Assembly: GCA_026706735.1 (NCBI GenBank)
Contig: JAPOYD010000165.1
Coordinates: 1 to 41,465, forward strand
Direction of reading: 5' to 3'
Source: Nitrospinota bacterium
Lineage (GTDB): Bacteria; UBA8248
Length of the DNA stretch: 41,465 bases
Shown here: positions 7,613-15,886 of the stretch, piece by piece
Layout of the letters: the number at the start of each line of letters is the position of its first letter
How positions within the stretch are numbered: position 1 is the first letter of the stretch
Program-made: the position numbers and the translations under genes
Notes under the pieces: generated by a model
Databases searched by the model: none
What the model was told of the DNA's origin: nothing
The model's input: the letters and a program-made list of their open reading frames with translations, nothing else

Positions 7613-9586
7613 TTACATCTCCCGGATAAACCGCGCAGCATAACTTCTTATATCTTTCCCGTTTAGAACATGGAATCGACGTATGCGGGCGATCGTTTCT
7701 CCAGAAAATCGACCAATAGGAATGTGAATCAGATGCTTTTTATACAATCGCGCAATCTGCCGCCAGCGTGTATTTGGAGGGTGCGGACTCACCAGGGCGA
7801 TGAATCGCTCTTTCGAATGAAAACATGCCCCTGCAATCAATCGCTCTTCCAGTGTCTGTGTGTAGTGGAAGTGCGAATCCCGCCAGACATCCTCGATGTA
7901 TCGAGGAGGAAAAACAAAAAATGCCCCACCATATTGAGATTCCGCGACCCCCGGCCCCACCAAATTATTCTCAAACGGAGTCGCATACATGCAAAGAGTT
8001 GATTCTTCATCATGTTCCGCGTACCACATCGTACGCCAGGAGTACTTCCCGGCATCGGCGGGCGTGTCGAACAAAAAAACGACGACCTCCAGGTTCCCTC
8101 GCGCGGGGGGAATTTCTTTTACATAAAGATCGCCCGTATGCCAGTTGCGAAGCGTTTCCCTGATGTCAAGCCCATCTTTTATCGATGTCGTGAATTTCTC
8201 GGTACGCGCCAAATCCTCTCCCAATAGCGCCTTGGCTTGCTCGCGCACATGGGTATGAAAACTCTCTATCGCATCATCTTCCGGCGGCCAGGAACACATG
8301 CCGAAAGGATTCCACCTCTGGGCCCAATTCTTACTTTCAAACGGGGTGGGCTTGGGTTTGAGGGAAATACTCCTCCAAGTGACAACTGAACCGCCCAACC
8401 GACACTTAATCGTTCCGACATCTCCATCAGGGAATGCCGCACGGCCCACACCTATATGTACGAGAGCATCTTCATTTGATGAAGTATTTTCTAGCTGATA
8501 CGGATATTTCCTTGCAGTCTCCAACAAAGAGAGGGCAAAAGCATCTCCTGCGGTTTGCTTTGCAGCAAGGGCGAGGGTGAACAAGTCCGGCGTCAATCTT
8601 CTTCCCTGAAGCGTCAAATTCCGGACATATTGCAAGAAAATCTGGAGTCTTTGAGGCGTTACCCAGTTTTGCACGGGTCGATGTTCTTGGAGCCATGCCG
8701 TTCTCGTCTCCAAGAGGAGTTCCTTGACGCCGTCGATGGAAAGGTTGGAGTCCCCCAGGAATTCTTCGCGGTTTCTTTCATACAAATACGTCAAATAGGG
8801 GAATTCCCCCAGGAGGAAGGCCAGGGTATCTCCCGATACCCCATACCTTCTGGGTGGGTTGAGTGAGACACCTGAATGGGACTCAAATAATTTCTTGTCA
8901 TCAGATGGCCCTTCTCGACAGGCGGAGCGAATCCAGGGCCAATCCATCGCGGAACATACGAAAACGATTCGCCTATATCTGGCCTCGAGTTCCAGCAGTG
9001 CGTTGCCCATCCAGCGAATTCTCGCAGCACGCTGTGTCGAAGGAGAAGGTTTAGGAGCTGCCATCAAAAGAGAAGCTGCAAAAGCCTCCATCGGTACTTT
9101 TTTTAGCGCATACGGATCTGGCAGCGCATGAACATCCTGATGGAAACGATCCACTTCCATATCTACAAAAACCCTGGGTATACGCTCTCCCATCGCGACT
9201 CTCAAAGCGGAAATCACGGGTTGGCAAGGGTCGATGGGCACATAATTATAAGAAGACAAATTGGATTCATCCGCCAACGAATCTTCTTCAGTTCCAAAAT
9301 CATCTTCCGCCTCGGGGTAAGCATCCCATGACTCATCAAACCCTGCTTCATCACTTCTGAGATATGATTGAGTATCCTCATTCATTGATACGATGGAGAC
9401 ATATGGGAGGTCATCCACACCTGCTTCTACTTCATCCTGAAATGACGGAGGAAGGGGAATCGCAATGCAATCGGGTTCAAGCAGCAAAATCCTGTCGCGC
9501 ACTTCGACAGCGAAGTCTCCCGACCCATGGATGACTGGTAGTACGCTGATTCGATCGGTGATGTTCAGAAAATCTGTTGCACCCAT
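7613..9586 (-). CDS. Large hypothetical protein, 657 residues, possible TraB/EreA-like N-terminal domain
   Basis: No confident family. The first 50 residues (VLPVIHGSGDFA at 16-27, then CIAIPLPPSF at 40-49) and a later strand RIVFVCSAMDWPW (206-218) recall the erythromycin-esterase/TraB/ChaN fold, where such patterns hold active-site His and acidic residues. This is a weak, pattern-based suggestion. Residues 70-110 form a very acidic linker. The C-terminal third (about 500-657) has strands and conserved-looking aromatic stretches (KYSWRTMWYAEHDEE, GGAFFVFPPRYIEDVW) of unknown fold. There is no signal peptide. It starts 3 bases after the stop of the AAA ATPase, hence it is translationally coupled to it and is probably the client or partner of that ATPase. 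Confidence 0.75.
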   Translation of the reverse strand: MGATDFLNITDRISVLPVIHGSGDFAVEVRDRILLLEPDCIAIPLPPSFQDEVEAGVDDLPYVSIVSMNEDTQSYLRSDEAGFDESWDAYPEAEDDFGTEEDSLADESNLSSYNYVPIDPCQPVISALRVAMGERIPRVFVDMEVDRFHQDVHALPDPYALKKVPMEAFAASLLMAAPKPSPSTQRAARIRWMGNALLELEARYRRIVFVCSAMDWPWIRSACREGPSDDKKLFESHSGVSLNPPRRYGVSGDTLAFLLGEFPYLTYLYERNREEFLGDSNLSIDGVKELLLETRTAWLQEHRPVQNWVTPQRLQIFLQYVRNLTLQGRRLTPDLFTLALAAKQTAGDAFALSLLETARKYPYQLENTSSNEDALVHIGVGRAAFPDGDVGTIKCRLGGSVVTWRSISLKPKPTPFESKNWAQRWNPFGMCSWPPEDDAIESFHTHVREQAKALLGEDLARTEKFTTSIKDGLDIRETLRNWHTGDLYVKEIPPARGNLEVVVFLFDTPADAGKYSWRTMWYAEHDEESTLCMYATPFENNLVGPGVAESQYGGAFFVFPPRYIEDVWRDSHFHYTQTLEERLIAGACFHSKERFIALVSPHPPNTRWRQIARLYKKHLIHIPIGRFSGETIARIRRFHVLNGKDIRSYAARFIREM

Positions 9587-9589
9587 GAA

Positions 9590-10558
9590 TCAATCGTCTC
9601 GGCCAGGGTGCAAGGGGTTATCGCCGCCAAAGAAAATATCACCGAAATCAAGTGGAGGGGGCTCATCGCCGAGAGCTTTTCGTCTTCTGTGCGCGAGGCC
9701 TTTCAAGTCCAATGCATCATCTCCCAACACCTTGGTGAGCGACTCTCTCCATGCTTCGTCTTGAGTGAGTGGGTGCTCCGGGTCCTGCGCGAGACGTTTT
9801 AGGGCGAATTGAAGGATGTGGATTCCATCTCGGGGAGAATATTCAAGGTCCAGATCATGGGCTTCCTGTAAAAACTCCACCGTCAAGGCCAACATCTCAT
9901 TGGGAGCAAATGGCAAGTGATATTGCAGAATAGCCAGTTCATCTTTCTTGTTTGGAAATTCAAGCGCGAGGGTTGGTTGGAGTCTCGAAAGGATGTAATC
10001 GGGCACTTCGTATGTCGAGGCATCTTCATTCATCGTCACACAACAGCGAAAATTCGGGTGCGCCTTTACCGTAATACCTGCAACGATAGACTCCACATAA
10101 CGGCGGTGATCGAGCAACGGGGCCAGCGAGGCCCAACTCTTTTCGCTCATCCGGTTGCCCTCATCGAGCACACAGACACCACCCCTCATCATCGCTGTGA
10201 CAAGAGGTGATGCGTGATAGGCGATTTTCCCTGATTCCGCCAGAACGGGCGTAATCAAGAGGTCTTCCGGGCGGGTATCAGATGTGCACTGATAAATAAA
10301 AAGTTCCTGGCCTCGTTCCCGCGCCGCCGCCATCGCCAGCGTGGTTTTCCCGATCCCCGGGGAACCAACAATTCTCGGAGAGAGGGAAAAGTCCTCCTCC
10401 GCAATCACCATCCAGCAGGCTTGAAGCTGTCGAAGCACTTCTATCTGGCCGATCCATTCCTGATCGGCAACGGTGTGCCTGCTCAGATGCAGGGACACTC
10501 CTTCGATTTCTACTACTCTCGCCTCTGATTCTTCATTACCTGATGTTTTATCGTGCAA
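9590..10558 (-). CDS. AAA+ ATPase, MoxR/dynein-related (AAA_5) type
   Basis: A 322-residue ATPase. Numbering from the chosen start, Walker [10 protein letters not shown] is at about 65-73, Walker B VCVLDE at about 128-133, the sensor-1 Asn in VTMNED is at about 177, and an arginine-finger candidate lies in ILSRLQP at about 192. The C-terminal lid spans about 205-290, followed by an acidic, proline-rich tail. MoxR-type ATPases remodel or activate partner proteins, often with a VWA-domain adaptor, but no VWA protein is encoded nearby. The start is taken as TTG at 10558, six bases after AAGGAA; a TTG two codons earlier is too close to that site, and there is no in-frame ATG near. It follows the SDR gene by 70 bases and is coupled to the 657-residue gene. 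Confidence 0.85.
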   Translation of the reverse strand: MHDKTSGNEESEARVVEIEGVSLHLSRHTVADQEWIGQIEVLRQLQACWMVIAEEDFSLSPRIVGSPGIGKTTLAMAAARERGQELFIYQCTSDTRPEDLLITPVLAESGKIAYHASPLVTAMMRGGVCVLDEGNRMSEKSWASLAPLLDHRRYVESIVAGITVKAHPNFRCCVTMNEDASTYEVPDYILSRLQPTLALEFPNKKDELAILQYHLPFAPNEMLALTVEFLQEAHDLDLEYSPRDGIHILQFALKRLAQDPEHPLTQDEAWRESLTKVLGDDALDLKGLAHRRRKALGDEPPPLDFGDIFFGGDNPLHPGRDD

Positions 10559-10628
10559 AATCAATTCCTTATTCCAATATTCGCATCAAAAGGTCTTGGT
10601 ATTTCACCCTTGCATCCGGGGCATGCTA

Positions 10629-11375
10629 CTAATCTGTAAAATACCCCCCGTTTACATCCAGGGCTTCTCCGGTGATATGCGCAGCTTCTTCGCTTGCAAG
10701 AAACAAAGTGGGCGGCACCAATTCCGCAGCCATCGCGAACCTTCCCATCGGGTGTTTCGCCAGCGCTTTTTTGTACAATTCCGGTCCAAACTCTCGCATC
10801 AATGGCCCGTCAATCGGTCCGGGGACCAAGCAGTTCACGGTCACTTTGGTTTTCGCCAGTTCGCGAGCAAGGTTAAAAGTCATGGCCAAAATACCACCTT
10901 TTGAAGCGCCATAAGTGAGATTATGGCCCAGTCCCCCCGATTTTCCGGCCCCGGAGCCGAACAGGATAATCCGCCCCGCCGGAGAATCCTTGAGTGCGGG
11001 CATCGCTCCTTTAATGCAAAAATAAGGCGCTAAAAGGTTCACACGTAGTGCTTGTCTCCAATCAGATTCATCAAGTGAGAGTGGGATTTTCACCAACATG
11101 TTCGCCGCCGTGTGAATGAAGATGTCGCATCCACCAAGCCATGCAATCGCTTCTTTGCACATGGCATTTAATTCATCAAAATTTTCCATATTACAAGGTA
11201 TTTTTTTCAGCATCTCCTCGGAACCTCTGATGTGACGCAGCTTTTCTGAACTTCGGCCCGTTGCGACAAGCTTTGCGCCTGTATCTAGAAATCCTTGAAC
11301 AAGCACTTTTCCCACATCTCCCGTGGCGCCCGTCAGGAGCACTCTTTTGTCATGGAAATCAAACCGAAGCGTCAT
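10629..11375 (-). CDS. SDR family NAD(P)-dependent oxidoreductase
   Basis: A 248-residue classical short-chain dehydrogenase. The nucleotide motif TGATGDVG is at 15-22. The usual NNAG motif is HTAAN at 88-92. The catalytic triad is S141, Y155 and K159 (YGASK). The C-terminal GEALDVNGGYFTD is typical. The substrate is not deducible. The ATG has only a weak ribosome site. It is the first gene of the minus-strand run that continues into the AAA ATPase, and is divergent from tyrS across 155 AT-rich bases that must hold both promoters. Whether it belongs functionally with the ATPase is uncertain. Confidence 0.88.
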   Translation of the reverse strand: MTLRFDFHDKRVLLTGATGDVGKVLVQGFLDTGAKLVATGRSSEKLRHIRGSEEMLKKIPCNMENFDELNAMCKEAIAWLGGCDIFIHTAANMLVKIPLSLDESDWRQALRVNLLAPYFCIKGAMPALKDSPAGRIILFGSGAGKSGGLGHNLTYGASKGGILAMTFNLARELAKTKVTVNCLVPGPIDGPLMREFGPELYKKALAKHPMGRFAMAAELVPPTLFLASEEAAHITGEALDVNGGYFTD

Positions 11376-11530
11376 CCTGTTTATCCCAAAACAAGCGCAG
11401 AACTTTCAGTCAGCCCCCTCTCCTGATATATATCGAATAAGATACAATATCGACTGGAAGATAGCATTCTTGATGGGGGAATTATCTTTGCACTGCTTCA
11501 AATACGACAAGAACACCGTGGGGAACATCC

Positions 11531-12796
11531 ATGAATTTGTTTAATGAACTGAAAATTCGTGGCTTGGTCCAAGATCACACGGACCAGACGGAAATGGTGA
11601 GCGCATTACGAAAAGGCGCGGTGAGCCTTTATTGCGGCTTCGACCCCACGGCAGACAGCTTACATATCGGAAATTTGGTTCCCATTACGGGACTCATGCG
11701 ATTTCAAAGCGCAGGACACCGACCGATTGCGCTCATCGGCGGCGGAACCGGGATGATTGGAGACCCTTCGGGAAAATCAGAAGAAAGAAATCTCCTAAGC
11801 GCAGAAATTTTGGAACACAACCTCAAAGGAATCAGGGCTCAATTCGAAAGGTTCCTAGATTTCGATGCGGGCTCGAATTCCGCGCTCATGATGAACAACG
11901 CGGACTGGCTGAACGAGGTCCGCCTTATCGATTTTTTCCGGGACGTGGGAAAACACTTTTCCATCGGCTACATGATGGCGAAAGAATCGGTGAAGTCGCG
12001 CATCGCCGATGCAGGAATTTCATACACCGAGTTCAGCTACATGGCGCTCCAGGCATATGATTTTCTCCACCTGTTTGAGAAAGAGAATTGCGCCATGCAG
12101 ATCGGCGGTTCCGATCAGTGGGGCAACATCACAGCCGGGATTGAGCTTATTCGGCGTATTCATGGAAAACCCGCTTTGGGCATGACTTTTCCCCTCATCA
12201 CTACTTCTGACGGCAGGAAATTCGGCAAAACGGAGGAAGGAAACATCTGGCTGGACCCGAAGCGAACCAGTCCATACCGATTCTCGCAATACTGGATTCA
12301 GACAGACGACAGGGACGTCGGAAGGTTTCTAAGATACTTCACCTTTCTGCCACTTGAAGAGATTGATGAAATCGAGAAAGAACACCTCGAATCTCCGGAG
12401 AAACGAGCCGGACAACGCCGCCTCTCGCAGGAATTGACGACGTTCGTACACGGCGCCGCCGCGGCGCGCAGCGCGGAACGCGCCGCCAGGATTCTTTTTG
12501 GCGCTCAACTCGATGATATAGAGGAAAATGATTTGCTCTCACTAGCGGAGGAAATACCGAGAACTCGGAAATCGGGAGCGCCGCCGTATCCGCTGATCGA
12601 TCTTCTGGTGGAAACCGGACTTTGCAAGTCGAAATCCCTCGCGCGAAAAGACCTAAAGGGCGGAGGCATCTATGCAAACAATTATCCCGTCAGCGCCGAG
12701 ACGAGCACGCTTTCGGCCAATGATACTTTGTTCGGCCAATACATCCTGCTCCGTAAGGGGAAAAAGAACTATCATCTGCTAGAATTTGAAAGATAA
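11531..12796 (+). CDS. tyrS: Tyrosine--tRNA ligase
   Basis: A 421-residue class I aminoacyl-tRNA synthetase that charges tRNA-Tyr. The signature HIGN is at 45-48 after GFDPTADSL. The Tyr-specific QIGGSDQWGN is at about 190-199. The KMSKS-equivalent is KFGKT at 230-234, the variant of the TyrS1 subgroup. The C-terminal S4 RNA-binding domain covers about 354-420. The length is normal for the family. The start ATG has GGGGA 7 bases upstream. No T-box leader is evident in the short upstream region. Essential housekeeping gene. Confidence 0.97.
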   Translation: MNLFNELKIRGLVQDHTDQTEMVSALRKGAVSLYCGFDPTADSLHIGNLVPITGLMRFQSAGHRPIALIGGGTGMIGDPSGKSEERNLLSAEILEHNLKGIRAQFERFLDFDAGSNSALMMNNADWLNEVRLIDFFRDVGKHFSIGYMMAKESVKSRIADAGISYTEFSYMALQAYDFLHLFEKENCAMQIGGSDQWGNITAGIELIRRIHGKPALGMTFPLITTSDGRKFGKTEEGNIWLDPKRTSPYRFSQYWIQTDDRDVGRFLRYFTFLPLEEIDEIEKEHLESPEKRAGQRRLSQELTTFVHGAAAARSAERAARILFGAQLDDIEENDLLSLAEEIPRTRKSGAPPYPLIDLLVETGLCKSKSLARKDLKGGGIYANNYPVSAETSTLSANDTLFGQYILLRKGKKNYHLLEFER

Positions 12797-12834
12797 ACAA
12801 TTACGGAAATCATCGATTGCTTCGTTTCGTCATA

Positions 12835-12840
12835 TATAAT
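12835..12840 (+). promoter_or_regulatory. Possible -10 element upstream of the MFS gene
   Basis: A perfect TATAAT in the AT-rich tyrS-MFS spacer, 98 bases before the MFS start. No convincing -35 box lies 16-18 bases upstream, so this is a weak call. Confidence 0.25.
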
Positions 12841-12938
12841 GAGTAATTCTTCTTGCAAACTCCGAGACATCTACAGATGGCGATAATGGTCTTGCACATC
12901 AGACGACGTTTCGGCTCTGCCGAAGCTAATCTTCAAAC

Positions 12939-14216
12939 ATGAATGAACGAAGAAGTGTCATCCAGGTCGAGTATCATGACCTGCCTCCCGAGTTTCACCA
13001 GTGGAAATGGCGTATTCTCATCGCTTTTTGCGTTTTCTATGCCTTCAACTATCTGGGCAGATTCAACTTCAGTCTGGTGCAATACGCGGTCATCCAGGAT
13101 TTGGGCATCACGCGAGTCGATACCGGATGGATCAATTCATGGATGTTCTGGGGGTTCGCTTTCGGCGACTTGGTCTTCGGCAGGATTGCGGAAAAAGTAG
13201 GCTATAAAAACACTATTCTATTCGCCGCCATCACTACTTCCCTATTCAATTTCATCGCGAGTTTTGGAAACTCCATCACCACGCTCGCCATACCCTGGGC
13301 GGTGGTCGGTTTTGTGAACGCGGCTACATGGGGGCCAGGACTCGGGCTGGTGGCGCAATGGTGGCCAAGACGCGAGCGGGGACAGGCGATCGGACTCGTG
13401 GGAACGGCCGCAGGCATCGCGCTCCTCATCGTTTGGGCGGTTGTACCCTGGACGGCGGCGCAATATGGCTGGCGAGCCGCGATTCGCTACCCTCCATTGA
13501 TCATTGCCGTTTTGGGAATTATTTTTTATTTTGTCGCCAAAGACAAACCCTCTGAACTGAACCTCCCTGAGTATATAGAGTCAGATGACGTATCCCGCGA
13601 AGCAGAAACGGCAGGCAGCGAGAGTGAACATGGACTAAAGGCGTATTTTCACTTAATGACCAACCTGCGCTTCTTTTTGGCGTGCCACGTAAAAGGACTG
13701 GACAACGTGGTTCGTTATGGTGTCGTCTCGTGGGCGCCTTTGTATTACGCTCAAGTCGGTGGTTTCAATCTGAAAGAAATGGGTTTGCTTACCTTCGCCT
13801 ACCCTTTGGGGTATTTGTTCGGACCCATCTTCGGTGGAATCATTTCTGATCGATTCTTCAAGAGTAACCGTTCCATCGTCATCATGCTTGCCGCCGTTCT
13901 AAGCGCCGCCGCGATGATGGGAATCGCCTATGCGCCCGCCAATAACATTCCCCTCGCCGTTATTTTGCTCATTGTTGGTGGGTTTTGCGTCAACATGTCC
14001 ACTGTGCAAGCGCTGGGGGTAGACTTGGCCGGCAGACGGCTGGCGGGAACAGCGGCGGGCGTGTTGGATGCCCATGGGTATATTTATGGCGCATTGCAAG
14101 CCATATTCTTTGGATGGCTATCTCTAGCTATTTCTAATGGGTGGTTCTGGGTGTTCACGGCCATGGCGGCCAGTAGACTCATTGCGGTACTACTCGTCTG
14201 GAGGGTGCGGGCATAA
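12939..14216 (+). CDS. MFS transporter (organophosphate/phosphate antiporter-like)
   Basis: A 425-residue inner-membrane protein with about 12 hydrophobic segments in two groups. A charged cytoplasmic loop (about 205-235, rich in D, E and S) lies between helices 6 and 7. The first helix region FYAFNYLGRFNFS and the loop GRIAEKVGYKN between helices 2 and 3 are MFS landmarks, most like the OPA (GlpT/UhpT) branch. The substrate is unknown. The ribosome site is weak. A candidate hairpin terminator follows at 14221. It lies 142 bases after tyrS, so it may be an independent unit. Confidence 0.85.
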   Translation: MNERRSVIQVEYHDLPPEFHQWKWRILIAFCVFYAFNYLGRFNFSLVQYAVIQDLGITRVDTGWINSWMFWGFAFGDLVFGRIAEKVGYKNTILFAAITTSLFNFIASFGNSITTLAIPWAVVGFVNAATWGPGLGLVAQWWPRRERGQAIGLVGTAAGIALLIVWAVVPWTAAQYGWRAAIRYPPLIIAVLGIIFYFVAKDKPSELNLPEYIESDDVSREAETAGSESEHGLKAYFHLMTNLRFFLACHVKGLDNVVRYGVVSWAPLYYAQVGGFNLKEMGLLTFAYPLGYLFGPIFGGIISDRFFKSNRSIVIMLAAVLSAAAMMGIAYAPANNIPLAVILLIVGGFCVNMSTVQALGVDLAGRRLAGTAAGVLDAHGYIYGALQAIFFGWLSLAISNGWFWVFTAMAASRLIAVLLVWRVRA

Positions 14217-14220
14217 AACA

Positions 14221-14258
14221 AGCAATTTTCCTCACAAAAGTTGAGAGGTCTGCTTTTT
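14221..14258 (+). terminator. Candidate terminator after the MFS gene
   Basis: Imperfect hairpin: AGCA pairs with TGCT, and CCTCACAA pairs with TTGAGAGG with one A-A mismatch around an AAG loop, followed by a run of T. It sits between the convergent MFS and 465-residue genes. Confidence 0.4.
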
Positions 14259-14270
14259 CAAGCTTAATCA

Positions 14271-15668
14271 TCATTTCTCAATAGCCCGTCTTATGCCTTT
14301 CAATATTTCCAACCGAATCCAGTTTTCATCATTGGTAAATTTTTGCTCAAGAAATGAAAGCAGGTGCTGAACCCAAATTGCCCGGTGCTCTTGTGACATC
14401 ACCAAATACAAAGATGCTCCGAAGCGCCAATTCTTGTCCGTTCCTCGGACGATGATGTCAAGTCGAACATCATCCTGTTTCGCCAAATACAACGCTGCCA
14501 AAAGGTCTTGCCCATTCTCCAGACGGAACGGAAAAGATTGTTCCGTTCCATCTCCGAATCGAAGATTCAAACCCAGCTTGGTCGAATCGGCCCATTCCGG
14601 GGAATCAAAAACGACCGAAAGCAATTCAGGGGAGGCGGAAGCATCAACGCCAACCACGATATAGGTTTCACCACCTACGGTGAATCGCGCTGATGAGAGA
14701 ATACCGCCTTCTTGATGTTTTTCGCTTAAGAATTCTATTAACCAATCGGGCAATCTCTCCCGTCCGGGATAAGCTGTGGGCGTTTGTCCTTCATTTAACA
14801 ATTGGAGTTTGTTTGCCCAAGCGAGCAAAGAAACCAGCAATGGCGGCATGGGACGCAGGATTTCCGACTCCCAGGGCGTAATACCGGCCATGACACCATC
14901 AAGACTCCCTATCAACCCAGCCTGCAAATTCTGCCATGTAGTTTTTTGTTCAATGTCCCCTCCAGATTCAATCGAAATTCTCAGCCCCTCTATCACCACC
15001 AACCGACTGACCAATTCGGACAGATGATGATTTTCCTCCATCACTCCATACATTTTCCGGGCTTCGGCGACATTTTCAGCTAAAACATTATCATCAAGCC
15101 ATGAATCCAAATTCACCTGCAGAGGAAGCAAACCGGTATTCAGGTCGCTGGAGCGTCTCCAAAGGCCGCGAGCGCCTTCTAAAGCAGCTCTCGCGGCTTG
15201 CTCCGTATGAATCTCCCAAACATCGGAAAGTTCTTTTCGTAAGACACCTTCACCCACGCCTTCATCGAACATGTATGCCATGCGCCTAAGCAATAAACTG
15301 AAAAACGCCGATTGCGCCTTAGTCATAGAGGACAATTTCCCACGTCTCGACGTAAGGGACGTCAACATCAGGTACAAGGTGCCGGCCTCCGGCTTCACAC
15401 CCTGAGCGCCAAAAAGCGCCCTCAGCTTCTCAAAGCGCTGAAGCACGAATTCCAACCCCTCACCGGCCAACAGCTTCAAGTGGATAAATGAGATCGGAAG
15501 AACCTGCTCAGGCAAAATAGGTTCCGCTTGAGGGGGAAAAAGCGTTTGGGTGAAATTTTGTCTGATTTGCTCGCCTACGTCCCCAAAATTATCCAGTAGG
15601 TAACGCTCACAACGCGACTCCCACCAATCGTAAAACAACCCTTGCCACGCAGTTGAAGACACCCTCAT
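14271..15668 (-). CDS. Hypothetical protein, 465 residues
   Basis: Not recognised. The N-terminal half (about 1-290) appears all-helical, with many leucine-rich amphipathic helices (for example FVLQRFEKLRALFG and LVSRLVVIEGLRIS). The section at about 335-440 looks beta-rich (ARFTVGGETYIVVGVDAS, LRFGDGTEQSFPFRLENG), like a small ligand- or protein-binding sandwich. A helical C-terminus follows. There is no signal peptide or clear membrane segment. Its ATG overlaps the stop of the 73-residue membrane protein by four bases (ATGA), so its expression is tied to the coaD-aminotransferase operon. It is convergent with the MFS gene. The base composition is lower in GC than the outer parts of the window. 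Confidence 0.75.
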   Translation of the reverse strand: MRVSSTAWQGLFYDWWESRCERYLLDNFGDVGEQIRQNFTQTLFPPQAEPILPEQVLPISFIHLKLLAGEGLEFVLQRFEKLRALFGAQGVKPEAGTLYLMLTSLTSRRGKLSSMTKAQSAFFSLLLRRMAYMFDEGVGEGVLRKELSDVWEIHTEQAARAALEGARGLWRRSSDLNTGLLPLQVNLDSWLDDNVLAENVAEARKMYGVMEENHHLSELVSRLVVIEGLRISIESGGDIEQKTTWQNLQAGLIGSLDGVMAGITPWESEILRPMPPLLVSLLAWANKLQLLNEGQTPTAYPGRERLPDWLIEFLSEKHQEGGILSSARFTVGGETYIVVGVDASASPELLSVVFDSPEWADSTKLGLNLRFGDGTEQSFPFRLENGQDLLAALYLAKQDDVRLDIIVRGTDKNWRFGASLYLVMSQEHRAIWVQHLLSFLEQKFTNDENWIRLEILKGIRRAIEK

Positions 15669-15886
15669 TCGCTCTCGGACATGGATGATTGATCGTGCTC
15701 ACCTATTGAGGTCGCAGTCGCATGTGCCTTCTTCTGGAGCAAACGCCCGAGAGAAAACAAAATGACCGCGGACCCCAATATAACGAGTTGAATGGCATAG
15801 GCCGAAGGATTCGAAATGCCTATGAGCAAGGCGATGCCGCAATCCACCATGGCGAGAATCTGAAGAGCGCGCCCCAAGCCATTCAT
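15665..15886 (-). CDS. Small two-helix membrane protein, 73 residues
   Basis: Two hydrophobic segments are visible: about 5-25 (ALQILAMVDCGIALLIGI) and about 30-50 (YAIQLVILGSAVILFSLG). A short basic patch RLLQKK and a polar, serine-rich tail follow. No family recognised. The ATG at 15886 shares one base with the stop of the aminotransferase gene (TGATG), and its own stop overlaps the next gene by four bases, so it is locked between the two. It may anchor or escort the 465-residue protein to the membrane; this is inference from coupling alone. Confidence 0.65.
   Translation of the reverse strand: MNGLGRALQILAMVDCGIALLIGISNPSAYAIQLVILGSAVILFSLGRLLQKKAHATATSIGEHDQSSMSESE

Noticed and set aside
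11376-11530. Possible tRNA-sensing leader (T-box) before tyrS
   Set aside because: The spacer is too short and AT-rich; no specifier-loop or T-box sequence is visible.
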